From Mangifera indica (Eukaryota; Streptophyta; Magnoliopsida; Sapindales; Anacardiaceae), in NCBI RefSeq assembly GCF_011075055.1, contig NC_058149.1, positions 6,454,449-6,518,448 of the forward strand: a stretch of DNA of 64,000 bases, in the 5' to 3' direction. Below, piece after piece: positions 59,851 through 64,000 of the stretch. How positions within the stretch are numbered: position 1 is the first letter of the stretch; every line of letters begins with the position of its first letter. Both the position numbers and the translations under genes were made by a program. A model generated the notes under the pieces. The model saw nothing but the letters and a program-made list of their open reading frames with translations. It was not told where the DNA came from and searched no databases.

Positions 59851-61634
59851 TTGCTCTTCTTTTGATACTTGTCTTAAAGATTAGATCCAAGATAGAGATG
59901 ATAATAGTATGGGTAAAGGTTGAATACCTTAATCTCCAAACCTATTAGGGAAAACTTTCCCTGTCTTTGTCTTGTCGCTTGTAACAACCATAAGTAAATA
60001 TAAAGGTTAAATTGTCATTTCATATGTCCTAAATTGATCCAGCTTGACATGGACATAAAGAGTGGGAGATTAAATAAGAATATTTAATTTCAGACTATGA
60101 ATGACCATTCATAAGTCCATGAACATTCATGCATAGTCTTCCACATTAACATAGCTAGATAAGCCATGTAGGCAATTTTTAAATAAATGAATGACTATTC
60201 ATTTGTAAGGTGAGAGCCCATTCATTCAGTTATAGAAATTATGTTTAAAAGTGGCACGTTTTCATGATTTTGGGGATATTTTACCCAAATACAAAGATGT
60301 TTAACCCTAAAGGAAGCATGCACTAGAGAGAAAAAAGTTAACTTTGCAATTTTTGACTATAAGTGGTGGTTCTTGGTGAGGTTTTTGAGGCAAAACTCAT
60401 AGAGAGAGAAAAGAGTTTCGATAACTTATAGAATTTGCTGATTGAACAAGGAGATAAGTAGGAATCGCCCCTGAACTATTAAAAGTTGTGTGTTGTATAC
60501 CCTGATGATTGATTTATGTAGATAAGAGTATCGTTTATGTATCATGGGCTGATTTATGCTATATGATAATAATCGTTGTTTGTAGTTAATAATCGTTGTT
60601 TGTAGTTTGAGAAAATTAATTGTATGTTTATGTATGCCTATACTTTAATTCATTCTATAGTGTGTTCAAAAGATTTCAAGTATGTTTGTAGATGATTTGA
60701 TATTAAAAATAGAATTGTATATGGATAATGGTATGATCTACTTAATTGATAAACCAATTACAAACATGTTAGGGTTTAAGTCTATATTTGTATGAGATAA
60801 AATAATGGACTGTAAAAATAATACGATGATGCTAGCAAGATTGATGAAATAGGATAAAGTATATTGTAGTTCAAGATGGTATTATGAAAGCTTGTAGTTA
60901 ATCTTTTCACATTCTTGAACATGTTATGATTATGGTTGATGTATCTTGGGCTTATTTTGATACAAAATATCTATTTAAAGTTTGGTTGGAAGGTATGGAA
61001 TTGTTTGGTAAAAGTTAGATGCACTATACAAGCATTTTCTAGATTTCTAAATGTCATGGACAACCATTGGTCTGAGATGAATGGTCATCCCATACCTGGA
61101 ACAAAATTCTTATACATTGTGAACAACCATTCCCACAATAGTGAATGCCAATTCATGGTTCATAATTTTTTGAACAATATGTTTGTCCATCATTCAACAA
61201 CATTGGAAAAAATATCACAAACGAGTATGTATAGGGTAGAAAGACAAAAATACATTTAAGGCCTAGAAATGAACAATATAAGGAGGAATTGACGTTCATA
61301 GATAAATAATGAATACTTGTACATCAGAGTAAAGACACCCATTTATCATGAACAAAGAATGAATGATCATTCATAAGTCATGAATGGTTGTGAGCCGTGT
61401 TGTAAAAATAGTTTAAAAATAAATAATAAATCTTGAAAACTCTAAAGGTTGAAGCAAGACTTATAAAATGAGATATTGCCTTAAGAATCTAAGAGGGCAC
61501 ATGTGCATATTATCTTGAGCTATCTAGCTATGAGCTCAAAATGCTTTCATATTTTTCATAATATAACTTAGATTCTTAAGTCAATATCTCATTTTAGAGG
61601 TACAAGCCTTAGGGTCATTATAAGAGGGCACATG
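59851..61634 (+). repeat. LTR-like sequence rich in gaatg/cattc palindromes
   Basis: A segment starting TGTAACAACCATAAG at 59980 looks like a plus-strand gypsy LTR start. Palindromic words such as atgaatgaccattcat (60104), aatgatcatt (61370) and atgaatggtcat (61078) recur. No end or target duplication was found, and no gene; the 107-codon frame at 60936-61259 lacks motifs. Confidence 0.4.
61464..61596. repeat. Foldback hairpin with 30-bp arms
   Basis: 61464-61493 (taaaatgagatattgcctta...) is the inverted complement of 61567-61596 with 29 of 30 bases matching and a 73-base spacer. A direct repeat agagggcacatgtg occurs at about 61492 and 61624. Confidence 0.85.
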
Positions 61635-63120
61635 TGTAACACTTACAGATACGTTTCGAGGGCAAAATAGTCTTTATATATGAATGATAGTATGTGAATT
61701 TAAAGTCAAAGTATGAGTTTTAGGTGACACATGACCATTTATAATGAGGTCATGCCCGTTTATCACTGTCATGTTAGTCGAATAATAAGATTTCACATAG
61801 AATTTAAATTATGTGACACACGATCATATATGGGGCATACATGCACATGTGTGACATTATGTGTTTCCAGTTTTATAAAAGACACATTGCTATATTTATG
61901 GATTATTGTTAATATCTCTAAGAGCACGATTTTTATAGAGAGAGAGGGAAGCATTGAAGTCCATTGACTAGACTACATTTTGGCAGCTTTGATGATCGTT
62001 CTTTGGTGGCATGGAGAGAGAAGGGAGCTTGCTTGTGCAATGCAACTTCTATAGATTAAAGGAAAGTAGGAATTGCGTTTTCTTATGGTTAGGAGGAATT
62101 TCCATGGATATAGGATCAATTTTTATGATGATGTTGATGTGATTCCATGAAATGAGGGATAAAGTTCCATTATTATGTTGATTTGTATGACTTTATATAT
62201 AATGATTTGTTTGATGATTATGTTGATGATTGGATTGCTAGTAAGGTCTTTATTACTTGCAAAATTATATGTTTGGATTATTAGAAGGGATGAATGACTA
62301 GTGGTATTACGAAAAAAAAGGATATCATATGGTATTATACTACTTGTTGTTTGGTTCAATTTTTGTGCTACCGTGATTAGTGATTGTTGTTAATTTGGTG
62401 ATTAAGTTGAGCTAAAATTTTATCATGACAGTATATTGGCTTTCGTTTTGTGCTAAAAAATGTGTTAATAATGATTGAGTGTGTAGAAATTATTCAAAGA
62501 TGGAAATTAGGTCTATGATTTGCTTCTTGGACTTGTCACGTGACCTTGTGGTACGGGACATATGCCAATGTGTGCAAAATCTAATATTCAAGTTGAGTTT
62601 TCTAGTGGCTAATAGGCGTTATAAATTGATGAGCGATCAATTAAAACATATAGACTTCCCGTGTGTAGTTTTAGCAAGACCATTGTGAAGGTGAAATGAC
62701 TAGCATATCCTTATAAAATGGCATGGTTAAGAATAGATTTAGAAAGGAAAGTGCAATAATTATCTAAAATGGCACACGCTTATGTACATAAAGCACACCC
62801 CCGTGTGCATGAGGAAAATGCCACACAAGAAGAGGCTATAAGGAAAAGGCCATGTGCAAGTGAATAAAGGGACACACCCCTGTGTATCAAAAGGCAAACA
62901 CCCCATGTGTTTAAAGCAATGTAAAGAGAAGAGAAAGGGAATTAGGCATAAGAATCTATAGTTTGTCCTAAGAGTAAGCAAAAAGATCCTGGTACACAGT
63001 AGTGCCCGATATGCCTAAGAGATGATATTTTTGTAGGCACAAGATAAGTTTAAGATGGAAAAGAGTACGAGCTCAAGTTTATTTAAGGCTTAATTCACAT
63101 GCATGTGATGTGTGTATGAA
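61635..63120 (+). repeat. Second LTR-like segment with cacac...gtgtg words
   Basis: It starts TGTAACACTTACAG, like a gypsy LTR. At 62793-62808 gcacacccccgtgtgc is a near-perfect palindrome, and others follow to 62910. No coding frame with motifs. The far end is not defined in the window. Confidence 0.4.
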
Positions 63121-64000
63121 ATACATACAAATAGAGTTATAATAATATGTTTTTTCAAGTAAATTTTAGTCTATTTTGTCAAATTCTTTAAGTTTTATTT
63201 AATTTTGATGGTTTGATCATATTTTGCACTTTGAATTATATTTTTAGATGCTTTGGAGACATTTAAGCCTTTTCAAAGTGAAAATAGAAGCTTAAATAAG
63301 CAAATAAGAAAACTTTATATCAAGAGGCAGAGAGTAATTATGGGTAGTCTTAGGCCATAATTAGTGCCCATAATTATTGAGCGTCAATAATATTTAAAAA
63401 ATAGAAAAATAGGGTTAAGTGGCAAGTATAAAAAGAGAGTTATCCTTTCTACTTTTCTATCACCAAAATATAGCAGTCCAAGGATTTTTAGAGAGAGAAA
63501 ACTCCAAAAAATAAAGAGACGAATGAAGATCGAATATTAGAGATAGAAGACCTTAGAGTTTTTCTTATCTCTATTATTATGTTTTTTCGCTGATGCAAAA
63601 TGTCTTTTTCTTCAACTTTATCTTGTAGTTTGAACTTTATAGTCATGAATAACTCATTTCCTTTGCTAGGGTTTATGATGAATCTATAAATTCTCAAAAA
63701 TTTTGTAATGGGTTTTGATTTTTAATTAATGATAATAAATGTTTGATTTAGTAATTGTGATTTTAACTTCTTGTTTGGTGTTAGGGCCTAATATCATGTT
63801 TGTTTGTAGATTGAAGTGTGATATTGAGAAATACATACCTAATTAGTTCATGTCTTTGCTAAACCTAGGGTTTTATTTAGAGATAAATATAAATCTTTTG
63901 TAGGTAAATTGATTGTCATAGAAATTAATGGATTTTGATTAACATTATACCATGAAAGTAGGTAAGCTTTTAATCTTAACATGCCTAATTAACCTTAAGA
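63121..64000 (+). other. Leader-like AT-rich sequence at the right edge
   Basis: tataaaaagagag near 63428 followed by CT- and A-rich sequence resembles an LTR or promoter start with leader. A stem is visible where taattatggg (near 63336) can pair with cccataatta (near 63369). No gene was recognised. Confidence 0.35.

Noticed and set aside
60936..61259. 107-codon plus-strand frame
   Set aside because: It lies in LTR-like sequence with palindromic words and no protein motif.
1..64000. CRISPR-like array, tRNA or rRNA genes
   Set aside because: The regular repeats present (119 bp, 191 bp, 26 bp) are contiguous tandem units without unique spacers. The only tRNA-like boxes belong to a SINE.

Overview
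This window is AT-rich nuclear DNA from a flowering plant, most likely a eudicot. The evidence is spliced genes with GT/AG introns, a KH-domain gene of the plant PEPPER family, and plant-type transposable elements (MULE, hAT, Ty1/copia, Ty3/gypsy chromovirus, LINE, SINE). The species cannot be read from the sequence. No CRISPR array, bacterial operon, tRNA or rRNA was seen.

Layout from left to right. 1-950 holds the first two exons of an unidentified minus-strand gene that runs off the left edge. 1432-8709 is a complete Mutator-like element with a perfect 9-bp target duplication and 2-kb terminal inverted repeats that carry 119-bp tandem arrays. It encloses a broken minus-strand transposase. 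8719-10650 is unrecognised. 10651-26251 is a decayed plus-strand copia element with LTRs, primer site, polypurine tract and a gtttt target duplication. A minus-strand gypsy element (12572-21739, LTRs of about 2.25 kb) is nested inside it. 27234-30756 is a decayed hAT element of the zinc-finger MYM type.

From 30798 to 52665 lie the scattered exons of a plus-strand PEPPER-like KH RNA-binding gene. It looks like a pseudogene: KH2 is mostly missing, one acceptor site is lost, there is an in-frame stop, and part of KH3 is deleted. A minus-strand copia pair (LTR-internal-LTR-internal-LTR, 30956-42268) splits it after KH1. The second copy of that pair is itself split by a gypsy solo LTR (39264-41507). 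The large intron before the last KH exon holds a tRNA-derived SINE and two copia fragments arranged head to head as an imperfect palindrome.

Downstream, 53320-57525 is a second long inverted repeat with gene-like arms and LINE sequence in the middle. 57529-59850 is a solo LTR with a near-matching 5-bp duplication. The rest is LTR-like sequence rich in short palindromes, with no gene.

The functional coding content is small: only the left-edge gene looks intact in what is visible. The value of the window is its insertion history. The most unusual points are the 14-17 bp duplication around the tandem copia pair, the integrase lysine shared by both copies, the MULE's satellite-like arms, and two long palindromes near one dying gene. 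I did not find a convincing undescribed biological system.
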